Shown: one piece after another, positions 33,057 through 44,223 of the stretch
How the letters are laid out: each line of letters opens with the position of its first letter
How positions within the stretch are numbered: the stretch's first letter is position 1
Origin: Roridomyces roridus
Lineage: Eukaryota > Basidiomycota > Agaricomycetes > Agaricales > Mycenaceae
Assembly (NCBI GenBank): GCA_029378245.1
Contig: JARKIF010000003.1
Span: 1,550,001 to 1,614,000, forward strand
DNA: 64,000 nucleotides
Direction: 5' to 3'
Notes under the pieces: generated by a model
Databases searched by the model: none
The model's input: the letters and a program-made list of their open reading frames with translations, nothing else
Told to the model about the DNA's origin: nothing
Made by a program: the position numbers and the translations under genes

Positions 33057-35691
33057 ATGAACGGGACCAAATTGCGAAGGCGCAAGGCTCCGAAGAATGC
33101 CAAGGCGGGAAATCCAGAGAAGGAAGTCGACTCGGAAGAATCGGAGCTGGAATTCGACTTTGACTTGTGGAAATACACCAAGATTCTGGCTGTCCCCCTT
33201 TTGCTGGCCATTGGGGTGGCTTACTATCTCGTCTGCTTGCTCCCTTTCTTTGAAATCCATTCGCTTAAACGAACGTTCAGAACCCGACAATATTTACAGA
33301 TGCGATGCAAAGTTACCTGGGATTGTCTGAACAAGAGCTCGCCAAAATGGTGCCCGTGCTCGAATTCCCGATCGATTTTTCCGCGAATGTCCACAGGCGG
33401 GACGCGGTCGTTCGCGCATTCCAGGTACTCAATTCGGCATTCTTTGCATCTTCTCCTGACACACTCTGTAGCATGCATGGCTAGCGTATGGTGTGTACTC
33501 ACCCTAGCAAATCTCTCTTTTCCTTACGGGCTGCAGAAAGGGATGCCATGGGGAACGACGAATACCAGTAATTGAATTCCCGCTTTCCCCCTTTTCCTCG
33601 TCTCAAACTCTCCCAGTCCAATATCCCACGAGGGGACCAACCTGACAGACGCCGGTGGAATAGGTTACACTGTCGTCGATTCCATCGACACAATGTTGTT
33701 AATGGGACTCGACCAGGAGTATTCTCGCGCACGCGAATGGGTCGCTACCAAGATGGATTTCGAACGGAATGCTACCTTTAATACTTTTGAGGTCAGTGTG
33801 TATCTCTGCTTCATATGCATCTAACATTTGTACAGACGGTCATCCGAGTTCTGGGTGGCCTCCTTTCGGCATACCACTTCTCAGGCGAGGATTCCCTCTA
33901 TTTAGAGAAAGCAATAGATCTCGCAGATCGTATCATCCCTGCCTTCAACACTCCTTCCCGCCTTCCCTTGTCCAATATCAACCTGGCGTTAAGGGAGGGC
34001 GCCATCGATCCAAACTGGCCTCAGTTCGTCAGTAGCGCAGAAGTTGCAACGTTGCAACTGGAATTCCGATACTTGAGTGTCCTCTCTCGCAACACCCTCT
34101 ACTGGGAAAAGGCCGAAACCGTGATTTTCCTCGATCCGCCTCTGGTATACTTGCTAACAGCTTTCAAGGTGATGCATGTACTGAAAAACTCGCTAATGCC
34201 ACATGGTCTGGCCTCTATATTTCTCAAGTGGGCCTCCATTCGCTCTCTGCGATTTCATCCTGACGCAGTCTAGCTGGTACAATGGCGAATTTGTGTTATC
34301 AACTCTGAGGCTGGGTTCCAGAGCCGATTCCTACTACGAATACTTATTGTATGTCTCAAGACTGCTTGCCATCTTGCTTGCTCACCGTTGCTTAGAAAGC
34401 AATACCTCCAGACTGTAATTTCTCTCTGGCTGCACTCGCTAAACATCTCACGTCCTCGCTAGAATAACACCGAAGTCTTCTATCGCGATGTAGGGGAATT
34501 TGCAACTGTGATGAGCCTTCGCTTACCGCTCGTAGATGTACACCAACGCGATGGATGCAGTCCACAAAACGCTCATCAAGAAGAGCGCCAATTCCGTTCT
34601 GACATACACCTCCGAACTGGTCCCCGAAAAGCACCCCGACGGTCAAATGTAATTCAATCTTCTCCGTTCAATCCTGGTCGACTGAATTTTATTTCATAGT
34701 TCATGGCGCTTGACCCCAAAGCAAGATCATCTCGTCTGCTTCTTCGGGGGCTCACTCTTGCTGGGTGCTACTACTGCAGGCGCGCTCGTCCATCCCGTAT
34801 CAGTTCCTCCTCGAGCAGGAGAGTTGTCCGAGCAAGGCAAGAGGGATTGGGAGACAGGAATCAGCCTTATCAAGACCTGCATGGCTACACATGATACCGC
34901 CACGTGGGTCTCCTTTTCGTGTCTCCATTGCTTCATCTAATACGGGCCAGCGGGCTTGCACCGGAGATTGCACATTTCCGCATTCCAAGTGACGGGATAG
35001 GACACGACCCGCAGTACCCTTCGGACTGGTATATCAAGGGTGCCCAGTGAGTTTGCATTCCATTAAATTTCATCCGATTTGTCTCACCAAGTCAGTACCC
35101 GACCGGGAGAACTGCCCCCGTACGACGCACGCTACATCCTCCGGTACGCGTCTCGTCGTTTGGTCGAATGATAATCTTACTAGCAGCAGCCCTGAAACCG
35201 TAGAATCTCTCTTCCTAGCATTCCGCCTCACAGGTGACGAAATGTATCGGGAGTGGGCCTGGCGGATCTTTGAAGCCATCGAAAAGCACTGCCGCGTCGA
35301 GACCGGAGGGTATGCCAGTATAATCAACGTCGACGAGATCCCCTCTCGCAAGGAGGATAAAATGGAGACTTTTATGATGGTTTGTGTTCCCTTACCGAGT
35401 GTTCCTCTGACTGAAACAATATTGCAGAGCGAGACTTTGAAGTATCTTTATCTTATTTTTGCGGACGCTAACGTCCTGCCACTGGATAGTAAGTCAGGCC
35501 TCTCGCGCATATCTTCTGCTGACGCGTTGCAGAATATGTACTGAACACGGAGGTAAGCTGCGCGTCTCCAACACCCTTGGATCATTCTCAACGCTTCTCA
35601 GGCACACCCGTTACCTATATTCGATATACCCCCAAAGTTCAAGGATCTCGTGCAGCGCAACCCTATGCTATCCCATCCTATTCTAGAATGA
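33057..35691 (+). CDS. MNS1: ER mannosyl-oligosaccharide 1,2-alpha-mannosidase (GH47)
   Basis: Trims Man9GlcNAc2 on new glycoproteins. Type II membrane enzyme of 609 aa: basic head, one helix (TKILAVPLLLAIGVAYYL, about residues 42-59), then the GH47 barrel with RDAMGNDEYHP, IGYTVVDSIDTMLLMGL, SRADSYYEYLLKQYLQT, DHLVCFFGG and ILRPETVESLFLAFRLTGD. Eighteen exons: 33057-33230, 33281-33424, 33472-33490, 33537-33567, 33617-33791, 33836-34120, 34169-34227, 34274-34348, 34396-34414, 34463-34489, 34536-34648, 34700-34903, 34951-35046, 35096-35143, 35190-35379, 35428-35488, 35533-35552, 35602-35691. Three exons are 19, 19 and 20 nt. No HDEL-type tail is present. Confidence 0.94.
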
Positions 35692-35867
35692 AATGGAACA
35701 AGTCCGTCATGCACATAATCATATATTGGCCATAGCTTGATGTGGGTAACTAAAAGGTGTGGTACAAGAAAATCCAGACAAATTGGTACATCTAGGTCCG
35801 TAAAGTATTTGGGTTTAGTGAGCGATTGTGGTGAGTGGGTTCTGTTACAAATAATAATGGCTTTAAA

Positions 35868-36542
35868 TTATCTGGGCTGGGCGGATAGCACGTCGGCGTA
35901 GGACTGCTTGGTCATGACCGGCTCATCATCGACGCCGTGGATGTGTTCCCAACCATCGTCTATGAGGAGATCGTGGGACACAATGTCGTCGAGGACAATC
36001 ACGTGTCGATTAGGTGGGATGACGACAAAGTCACCATCTGGCGCGCATTCAGTTTCTTGGCACGACCAAGGGGCAAGGAACGTACCGAGGCCTTTCCGCG
36101 ACTTGGTGCGAGTCGGGAAGGCCACCAGATCTGACAGTTTGACCTCTGGGGCATTTGAGACATTGCGTGTTGGTACTCCATCGAGCTCAGTCCGAGTGTC
36201 GGTGACCAACGACCCGTCGAGGGGGTCCACGTCGTCAGCGCGCAGCAGTTTCTCCTTCTCTGAGAACAACGGGACTGTGCTCTTGCGTGACGAGTTGTAG
36301 AGCTCTCCCTTGGGAAGCGATGACGTCCACCGGCCCTTGCGGGCCCTCATCTTGACCAGGTCCGCGGCCTTCTTCATCCGCTGCCGTTCATGCTCGAACG
36401 CACGCACATCCTTGAGAGTAGGAGATGCTGGCGTGGACGTTGCCAGCAGGGCGTCCTTATCGGCGGCGGCGTTGTCCTTGTTGATAGGAGTGGACGCTGC
36501 TGGGGACGACGAGGGCACTGTGGGGCTGAGTGTCGAAGACAT
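35868..36542 (-). CDS. Conserved-looking hypothetical protein, single exon
   Basis: A 224-aa intronless frame rich in serine, proline and charged residues. The N-terminal third is low-complexity, then a basic helix (EHERQRMKKAADLVKMRARKG) and a compact acidic C-terminal half with VVIPPNRHVIVLDDIV. No catalytic or binding motif is recognised and there is no signal peptide or membrane helix. Coding is supported by length and composition and by its position as a clean tandem neighbour. It could be a regulatory or scaffold protein. Confidence 0.55.
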   Translation of the reverse strand: MSSTLSPTVPSSSPAASTPINKDNAAADKDALLATSTPASPTLKDVRAFEHERQRMKKAADLVKMRARKGRWTSSLPKGELYNSSRKSTVPLFSEKEKLLRADDVDPLDGSLVTDTRTELDGVPTRNVSNAPEVKLSDLVAFPTRTKSRKGLGTFLAPWSCQETECAPDGDFVVIPPNRHVIVLDDIVSHDLLIDDGWEHIHGVDDEPVMTKQSYADVLSAQPR

Positions 36543-36940
36543 GTAGGGCAGGGGTGCAGAAGAGACAAGGTACTGGTAGTAGTGGTATGGTAGTGGGGTA
36601 GGGGGGAAGAGAGGGAGCTAAGATAACGGAGTAATATATATGGGAGTCGTCGCGTCAAGCCCGAATAGGAATGCTCACGCGTGACTCGATCGCGTCGGCG
36701 TCTTGCGCAATCTGGCTCACCCGTCCTAATACGACTTGCAGTGCGCCGGAGCCACAGCGACGGCCGCAGCCCGAAACTCTCTCCACTGGCACTAGTCTTA
36801 CAGGCCTCCACTGCCTTGACTTTCGGTCCGGGTTCAGCTCAGCCACCATGACGATCGTGCTCGTGCGCTATTGTGCCACAGTGCACGTTCGCTCAGTAAA
36901 ATACAATGATACATAACTAGTAATGATATAATCCCTATCG
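36543..36940. other. 398-bp gap between the hypothetical gene and PSMD9
   Basis: Contains a 64-codon minus-strand frame (36655-36849) with an ATG but no recognisable family or splice partner, and pyrimidine-rich sequence just upstream of 36542 consistent with a promoter/leader. Nothing else is supported. Confidence 0.4.
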
Positions 36941-37806
36941 TCATGGAGGAGAATACGGAACAATATGGCAACTGAATGGATGGTCAATGAAAAAATACAT
37001 GGTCACCACAGCGCTGAAAGCCTTACCCAAGGAGTCCTCGACCTCCCCATGCTTTCGGCGTGAGGCTCAAGAACACTGGCTGGCCAGATCGGAGTACTTT
37101 GAGGGGTATCGACCGCTGCGTCGAGGAACAATCTGAATCAGTGAATTCTTGTCTTATCAACGCACTGACATTCTCATGCGCCGCGACAACCTCCACCAAT
37201 GGCTTCAGAGAGGAAGAAGAGAATGATTTTTGCGTCAGTGAGCCGAATTTAACCACCAGATCCTCGCGCTGCAAACCCTAAGCATCGGAAGTGAGATCCG
37301 AGTTGCAAGGTTGGAGGGGGACCCACAGCTTCCGCGGCAGGAGACCCTGGAGATACTCCGTCGACCTTGGCAAATGGCTTGTTACCACTCGCTTCGGGTT
37401 CGGGAGACTCGGGCTCTGCCGGGGCCAAAGCAGGGTCGTACACCGACTGCAGGGCCAAAGCAAGTGAATTCATCACAGCTGCTAAATCATTGCGCAATTC
37501 GATGATTCTGATTGTGCATAAGTAGCAAGAGAGGTGGTTGTGGCGATTCTCGGGTCTACCTTATCCTCGCATTGCGAACCGCGTATATATCAATCGCCAA
37601 TGGAAAGCCCTCGGCGTCAATCAAAGGAGAGTCGAGCGTGGACGAGTTGGCCGAAAGAATCGAAACTTGGAACTGGAGTCCTGCCTCGATTGCTTCCTTC
37701 TTCGGAGCAAGTCACAGCTCTGAGATCAAAGTTGAAGGTCGGTTGAGGAGACGCGAACCTGTGCAATCAGTGCGCGGGCGGCGTCTGCTGGAGACTGAGT
37801 GGCCAT
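36941..37806 (-). CDS. NAS2: 26S proteasome assembly chaperone PSMD9/Nas2 (PDZ protein)
   Basis: A chaperone for the Rpt5-containing base module of the proteasome regulatory particle. Six exons (37806-37759, 37699-37560, 37507-37327, 37277-37170, 37115-37027, 36971-36941) give 198 aa. The helical N-terminus contains LIDAEGFPLAIDIYAVRNAR, and the PDZ domain begins at PFAKVDGVSPGSPAAEAGL, followed by DLVVKFGSLT and LSLTPKAWGGRGLLGCHIVP, the conserved Nas2 C-terminus. The ACGCAG acceptor at 37116 was chosen over an earlier AG because only it gives ENRSIPLKVLRSG. Confidence 0.92.
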
Positions 37807-38021
37807 TCGAGCGCCGCGACAAGGTGGAAAGCGATCAAGACGCGACGCCGTGATGCCGATATCAAGTGATCTCGCTCTGATCCGGTTCGGAAGACTGCAC
37901 GAAAAATTCCTTCAGAAATTTCTCAGAATTGCTATCCTCCCCGCGAAAGTGCCTAAGTGACTGATTCGAGTGTATGGCATTGCAGTTACAACATATAAAT
38001 ACGTATAAATAGTAGGCCGAC

Positions 38022-39965
38022 TCATGCGCTGGTAGCGCTGGCGACAAAGACATTATAGTTGAAGAGCGCTGGTGCTCCATTGAACGTGAAATCGGATCCT
38101 GGGGTCTGCAGTGAAACCACAGTTTGCCCATTTCGCTCCAAGGTCCCGCTCAGCGTTCCACCGGGAGCTATGGGTATAGCGAGCTTGTTTACACCAGGTA
38201 CGACGTCAAAGGTCTGGGGTGGCGAGATGCCATCAGTGAGGGTCGCAGTTCCTGCGGCCGTGGCCATGACCACGGCCCAGATGTTGTCTTGGGTTATTTG
38301 GAACGTCGTCGGGGGTGAAAGCGGATCCGGCGAGGAAGCCAATGCGGGATGTGGACGCGCCCACATGATAATTTGATCCTTGTCGATGGTAGGAGTGGTG
38401 CCAGTCTTGAAAGCAGTGGCAAAGTAGCGTGTCAGGTCGAGCCAGTCTTGGTGAGGGAAACCGTTGACCCAAGGCTCACTACCAGGAGGCAAGACACCCT
38501 TGATAGGCCCTACGTAGTGGCTCTCGCCATAGTCGTTCCAAGTAACCTGATCAATGGATGAGCTCAGTCATCACTTGGAGGATAGTACGAGTACGCACAA
38601 TTTCAACAATGTCAACCTGGTCACGCAGAGCGATGAGGGTCTCCCATCTCTGGACCAGCAAATGCTGATCAGCCAAAAAGATGAAATTCTGGGGCGGCTT
38701 GGTTAACACTCAAGACATGGAAACAGCTAGATGGACAAACCTTGTTGAAGGAATCCGCTCCGAAATGGCTAGGGAAAAGTCAGAACGACCAATCTGATCG
38801 CAGGGCTAACTTACGTGAAAAAGTGGGGCGCGACGGCCGCCTAGTAAAGTCAACAAGAGTCCGGGAGCAAGTCGCAGATATCACTTACCATGTACGTCAA
38901 CCGTGAACCGCCCGCAGCCAAGTTGGCAAGGTCTCCAATTTGTTGGAGGTCGGTAGCATTGGCACCGATGAATTGATTGAGTGTGTTGGTGAGGCTGTCT
39001 CCGGTACCGGCCAGATCGTTTGCGATGCCATCGGCAAAATCCACCGTAACTTGAATGGGCCACCCAGAGTTGAACTACACGAAGAAATTCAGGAGATGAC
39101 TAGACATCAGCATGTTTGCTTACGTTGAAGGCACCGTCCATGACGCCGGAAAAGTCGGTGAACGTCGCAGGGTCAATGAAGAAGGATGGGACAAATTGCT
39201 GCGCAATCAGGAAAAAGCCTATGACTCGCAGGTAATGGGGCTCACAATTTTCCCTTGGAGGTCGGGATGTTGAGTGAATTGGTTTCTCCAACCATCGGGT
39301 ACGCTGGCCTCGCCAAACGTGCAGGACTCTCCAGCAAACGCTGCAGCGGTTTAATAGAGTGAAGACGCAGACTTGGAGGCGTCTTACTGGACACAAATGC
39401 CTTGCCGTTGACTTGCAGATGACTGGGTCGGGTCGCAAAGTCCAGGACACGTTGCCGGAGTGCCGCACCATCATCAGCCGTGGCACAGGGTAAAACACTA
39501 CAAAAACTTGAATCAAGAGAACGGGAAATACTTCAAGGAATACGAACGACATGTCCAGCGAAAAGAAGAGTTTAAAGTTACCGCCCAAGGCGTCGGCAGC
39601 TTGGAATCTAGAACAGAATCAATCTTTCATTCAAAGCTGGCCGTCGTTGATGAAACTAACGCGTTCTGTGTCTGGGTAACTTGGAAATCATCCGGGCCAA
39701 TGTTGAGCGCGAACCCGTCGATTCCCGAAGCCGAGGCCAGATTCATGTCATCCGTCCTTGAAAAATGCTGTAAATCACGAGAGCGCAAGTATCAATTGAA
39801 GAAAAAATACCAGTCTTGCGGCGTATACGTGAAAGTATTGCCAACGATATGATGAGCTACTACGAGCTTCGGAGATGCCTGCCTCTGGTTCAAAGATCGT
39901 CTTGAAGGAATGACAGCAGCCCGCGTAGAGAGGGCCAAAAGAAGGACAGTAGAGAGATGCATCAT
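38022..39965 (-). CDS. Secreted GH71 alpha-1,3-glucanase (mutanase)
   Basis: Cleaves alpha-1,3-glucan of fungal cell walls. Eleven exons (39965-39811, 39756-39661, 39607-39548, 39497-39388, 39340-39246, 39198-39124, 39074-38889, 38840-38815, 38768-38741, 38697-38599, 38546-38022) give 484 aa. A signal peptide (MMHLSTVLLLALSTRAA) precedes KLVVAHHIVGNTFTY, GIDGFALNIGPDD, NFKLFFSLDMS and TWNDYGESHYVGP, which are GH71 landmarks. The C-terminal 130 residues resemble the beta-sandwich found in this family. Two short exons (26 and 28 nt) encode AAVAPHFFTHFGADSFNK. A TATA element lies about 100 bp upstream. Confidence 0.92.
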
Positions 39966-40426
39966 GATGGGTGAAGGCGCAGCCTCGGGAGAGAAGAGAA
40001 AAAAGAGCCGGTGTAGGGTATAATGGAAATGGAATGAATCCAGGAGGCTCAAGACGCGTCCATTTATACCTCCAATTGTTCCATTGTGAGGTAGCCCATT
40101 GCATTGTCCGACGCGTGACGTAAGTCGAATGTTGATGGCATCCAAACACAACATTGTTGACATGTTTGGCCAACCCAACAATGGTGAGTTCGGCGTACAA
40201 CTGCACGACTATTCATGTTCCGAGGAAGAATGGACCGACTCTGAATTCCGCGACGAAAAGTCAGTTCCTTACTCGTTCCGAGGTGAATTGCGCGGATGTT
40301 GCTCAGTGAGGGATGATACTCCTGGATTGTTGCTCTGTAACATAGCCTAGTAACTGGTGCACCTGGGTCGTTGCAATTAATTGCACATGAATACAAGATA
40401 CAGAATGAGAACCAAGATGACTGCAA
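39966..40426 (-). promoter_or_regulatory. Upstream region of the GH71 gene with TATA box
   Basis: 461 bp between the glucanase start and the SCM3-like stop codon. On the minus strand TATAAA occurs at 40063-40068, about 98 bp before the ATG at 39965, a plausible core promoter. The rest holds no open frame I can support. Confidence 0.55.
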
Positions 40427-43024
40427 TCACCCCTTGCGTGGCTTGCCCTTTGATTTCGAGTTCTCCCCGTTGCTACCGCCAGGGCCTCGGCGGGTGGGTG
40501 GAACAGTCGGGCCAGAAGGCCCTGGAGTTCGTGCTCTCTCCGCCAGTTTAGTTCGACTGTCCGACTGCGGCACGTCAGAACTCTCCGACTCGAGATCCTC
40601 CTCCACCAGTCTAGCCCGATTTTCCAACTGCAGCACGTCAAAAGTCTCCGGCTCGGACTCGGAAAGATCCTCCTCCAGCATCTTCTCCTTCCCCTTGTCT
40701 TTGCGTCGGGCATGAGAACGGCCTTGGGCACGAGTGGGAGAAGAGTCCGGAGACTCATCCTCATTGCGAACCATCTCCACGTCGATCTCGAAATTTACTC
40801 GTCGACCTCGAGAGCGGCTCCGTGAGACCAGAGAGCTTCGACGTCCACTCCCGTGCTCATACGTGGGCGACGATGCAAGCGAACCTGGCGAAGAACCGGG
40901 AGGCGATGACGGAGGTAAAGTACCCATCGACATGCCCGAGTCAAATACATATGGGTGGGTATGCGGGTGGTGTGGCGTCGTTGGGTATGAGTATGGGGAG
41001 GACCCAGAAGGCGGTCTGGAGGTAGATCGGTGATGGGGCGAGGACAAGGACTGAGCAGACCAGCCGGACGTGTACAGCGCGGTCAGCTGATGCACCGCTT
41101 GTGAGATTATGAATTGAGCGCGAGGGTCGGGTGGTGGCATCAAAGGATGCCCACCGGGGCCAGGAGGGTATGGCGGATATGGATACATTGATGGTGGAGG
41201 ATAAAACATGGGGTGTGGGTGCTGATGAGACTGGTGAGCTGCATCCGGATCTAGCTTGAACTCGTCATCGGAATCGGGTGGTTTGACCCTCGGTTTTGCA
41301 GAAACAGATGCAGAGCGACGCATTCTGTTCCGTGGCGAGCTGGGTGGGGATTCGGACTTGGGCGCCGACGGCATGCCTAGCAAGTTTGAGATTCTCTGTC
41401 TTTCACAGGATATAGATATACTACCCTCGAGACCAGAACTACCAGACGAGGATCTCTTCCGCTTTCTTGAGGTCGGAGGTATAGGAGGCGACGGTTCACG
41501 CTGTACTGAACGGGATGACTGTCCCAGAGCGTCACTTTTAAGAGGACGACGATGAGTCTTTGGTCTCATTACGACGGCCGAGTATGACGAGGATCCCCCA
41601 TCGACATCATCCACCCCGTCCCATTCCGGTTCTAGTTGTCGACTTTTGCCCTTGGGATCTAAAGGTGCGTGTTTGTCGACCCCGTCACGCTTTCCAGATG
41701 CTCGAGAACGCTGCTCGGGAGAAGACGGCGGCACCGAAGTAGCCTGCTTCTGGGGAGGTGATGAAGGTGGTGGTTTGGTTTTGGCCTTCTCTCCATTCCC
41801 CGGCGCACGAGCAGAGCTCATGGAAGCCTCGCGTTTCCTGGGACTGCTCTTGGAGTTCACAGGGGATGACTGGGTCGCCGGTGCGTATGTCGGGCTTCTG
41901 CGAACGCTACGCCCTCGCCCAACCTGAGTGAGATCGAGGCGCGGCAGGACATCTGGGTCTTTCGGTGGTGCAGAGGTTCTCGGGCGAGACTGCGATCGAG
42001 CAGGGCGACCTACACGCTTCGGCTTTTCTTTTATGGGCGAAGAATCCGGAGGTGGCAGAGGCGGTGGAGAAGACGGTGGAGAGGCGAGAGCAACAGGCAC
42101 GACGGGGTCCAGCGCCGAGGACGGTGTGCGAGATGGTGGTGGAGTCTGAAGCTGAAGACTCGGCTGGGGTTTGCGAGTCGGAATTTCCACAACAAACTTG
42201 ATCTGGGATGAGGAAACCGTTACTACAGAAAGGTCATTACACACCGTTGGCGAGTCCGATCTTTCGATGGGGCTTTCAGTCGTCTTTGTTGCGACGGGAG
42301 TGACCACGTTGGACGCGTCAATCACGTCCCAGGTATCAAGTTCGTCGTCAGATTCCTCGTCGTCCTCTGCATGAGATGATACGCGTGTTTGAACACCTTC
42401 AGACGCGTCGGTTTCATACCCCGCGGGGCTGAGGTCTGTGCGAGTTTTGTCGTGACCTCCGTCGCTCGTGTCATCGTCGCCGCATGCCTCCCTCCTCTGC
42501 ATTTCCGCCTGCATGAATTCAGCGAGATCTTTTTCATCTGCTGGGTCCATTTCCCGGATAGGTGGCACCGTCCAGGAGTGGTCCTGAGTGGCCGGCACAC
42601 TGAACGCGTCGAGCTCATCCACGTCGTCGTCTTCCTCCTCCTCCTCCTCTTCAGCCTCGTCGTCATCGTCCGTCGCGACATTCTCCTCCTGGTCTGCGAA
42701 TCTCCCTATTTTCCGTGGAGTTTCGGCGCTCAGCACGCCACGGTCTTTGACAATTTCCAGGGTAGTGAGATCGATAATGTCGTCCTCGTCTATGGGGCGC
42801 GAGTACTTGGCCGCCAGCCCATCCCAGACGTCCAGCATCCGCCTCTGGGAGGCGTCACGTTCCTCGATGAACTTCTTGATTTCCTCCGGGGTGGCAGAGG
42901 AAGCCTGAGCCGGGTGACGCGGAGTGGAGGAACGGCGCTGGCGTTTCTGGGGAGGGGCTTCATCTGGAACGCGGAATGGGGCGGGGGACGCTGAAGGAGT
43001 TATAGGCACTTGTCGCCGTTCCAT
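40427..43024 (-). CDS. SCM3: SCM3/HJURP-like centromeric histone chaperone (large, disordered)
   Basis: An intronless 865-aa frame; the first ATG in frame is 43024. Residues about 45-105 contain helical sequence followed by LAAKYSRPIDEDDIIDL and EIVKDRGVL, matching the Scm3 signature (DDxIDLxTxEIVxDRG) that binds CENP-A. An acidic tract of aspartate and glutamate runs (about 130-150) follows, as in many histone chaperones. The remaining 700 residues are proline/serine-rich and disordered, with basic patches such as KRKRSSSGSSG. If correct, it loads CENP-A at centromeres. The assignment rests on one motif region, so an unrelated chromatin protein is possible. Confidence 0.68.
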   Translation of the reverse strand: MERRQVPITPSASPAPFRVPDEAPPQKRQRRSSTPRHPAQASSATPEEIKKFIEERDASQRRMLDVWDGLAAKYSRPIDEDDIIDLTTLEIVKDRGVLSAETPRKIGRFADQEENVATDDDDEAEEEEEEEDDDVDELDAFSVPATQDHSWTVPPIREMDPADEKDLAEFMQAEMQRREACGDDDTSDGGHDKTRTDLSPAGYETDASEGVQTRVSSHAEDDEESDDELDTWDVIDASNVVTPVATKTTESPIERSDSPTVCNDLSVVTVSSSQIKFVVEIPTRKPQPSLQLQTPPPSRTPSSALDPVVPVALASPPSSPPPLPPPDSSPIKEKPKRVGRPARSQSRPRTSAPPKDPDVLPRLDLTQVGRGRSVRRSPTYAPATQSSPVNSKSSPRKREASMSSARAPGNGEKAKTKPPPSSPPQKQATSVPPSSPEQRSRASGKRDGVDKHAPLDPKGKSRQLEPEWDGVDDVDGGSSSYSAVVMRPKTHRRPLKSDALGQSSRSVQREPSPPIPPTSRKRKRSSSGSSGLEGSISISCERQRISNLLGMPSAPKSESPPSSPRNRMRRSASVSAKPRVKPPDSDDEFKLDPDAAHQSHQHPHPMFYPPPSMYPYPPYPPGPGGHPLMPPPDPRAQFIISQAVHQLTALYTSGWSAQSLSSPHHRSTSRPPSGSSPYSYPTTPHHPHTHPYVFDSGMSMGTLPPSSPPGSSPGSLASSPTYEHGSGRRSSLVSRSRSRGRRVNFEIDVEMVRNEDESPDSSPTRAQGRSHARRKDKGKEKMLEEDLSESEPETFDVLQLENRARLVEEDLESESSDVPQSDSRTKLAERARTPGPSGPTVPPTRRGPGGSNGENSKSKGKPRKG

Positions 43025-43063
43025 GCTGCCACTGGTTGGGTCAAGCAGAACCAAACAGTCTTT

Positions 43064-44017
43064 CTATTTTACACGTTCACTTTGTTCCTCCCACCCAGGA
43101 ACAGGCGCCCGATCTGCAGTTTCTACTCGCTGGAAGTACCGTGTCTCAAGTATACCCTTCTCATTGCCCTCCGTCAACACCACCCCGTTGTCCGACAAGA
43201 AAAATTTAACGCCGTCGTCCATCGCGCGCTGCACGTCGATAAAGATGAGGATCTGGGACTGGCCACGCATTCCTAAATACAAATTGAGCATCAAGACGAG
43301 TAGCCAAGGGCAAGTGGGCTTACCGCTGACGACTTTATCACCTGCAAGGCCTTGTGCAAGGTGAATGTGATTTCGCTTCATCTTTGAAAGGCCTTGGGTA
43401 GCTAGAAACATAACATATTGAGAGAATCGAACAATGTGACACGCCAGAGCATACCGATAGACTCCCATGCCTTCTTCGTAGTACCATGGACCGCAATTCC
43501 GCTGGGAATGTCCGATACACAAGATATTGGTGCCAAGTCCAGTTTCACGGACTGGACAAGATGAAGGCGGGAGAAGACGAAAGAGATTAAAGACATGCCT
43601 TGATAGAATGTCCCTGGTTCGCCTTCATCCACCAGATGCCAGATTCCTCCTCGAATAAGAGATCATATCTCTGTTTCAGATCGGCCTTGACAATGGCCTG
43701 CAGGGCCTCCAGGTTTAATGATGCCAGTCTTGAATTTGCCAGCTAGACGATGGTTACTGGTGGTGCATAAGGGAACCGGCTCGACGCACGAGGTCTGCGA
43801 CTTTAACATAGCCATCTGGCCGCATCGCCAGCCCCTCGCTCTTCGCGCCGTGTCTGAGAAGCCACGAGAGCGTCTTGGACGTTCTGACTTCCGGTGAGTC
43901 TTTATCGAGACCTCTCAGCTTGGACGATCCAGGTTGAGGCTTGTTCTCGCCAGTCTTGGGCTTCGATGGCTTTTTCCGCGCCCGGGAGGATTCAGCAGGA
44001 GTTGAGGAAGCTTCCAT
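43064..44017 (-). CDS. TPT1: tRNA 2'-phosphotransferase
   Basis: Removes the 2'-phosphate left at tRNA splice junctions, using NAD. Five exons (44017-43790, 43742-43599, 43551-43455, 43401-43324, 43272-43064) give 251 aa. KTLSWLLRHGAKSEGL, ANQGHSI, IAVHGTTKKAWESI, GLSKMKRNHIHLAQG and GQSQILIFIDV are the family blocks. The intron at 43552-43598 begins GCATGT and ends CCAG; no GT donor restores the frame, so it is read as a GC-AG intron. The gene lies 40 bp upstream of the SCM3-like start on the same strand. Confidence 0.92.
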
Positions 44018-44223
44018 GGTCGTTAAAGGGACAAATCTTCGTTCGTGCTATTTATCGACGAATTCGACTCAAATGACGGATGAGAGTGAGTGACAGAGTC
44101 TGAATCATTCTTTGTTTGGTGCTACAACAACGCGCTCGCGTACAGACAGCTCAAATACACTTTTCCATGGTAAGCATGGTGTACTGGTTCATAATCTCGT
44201 GTGTCTGCGTGTCCGCCATTAGT

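Noticed and set aside
42389..42994. A 201-codon plus-strand frame opposite the SCM3-like gene
   Set aside because: It is antisense to a much longer frame and its composition mirrors the acidic tract; no start context or homology supports it.
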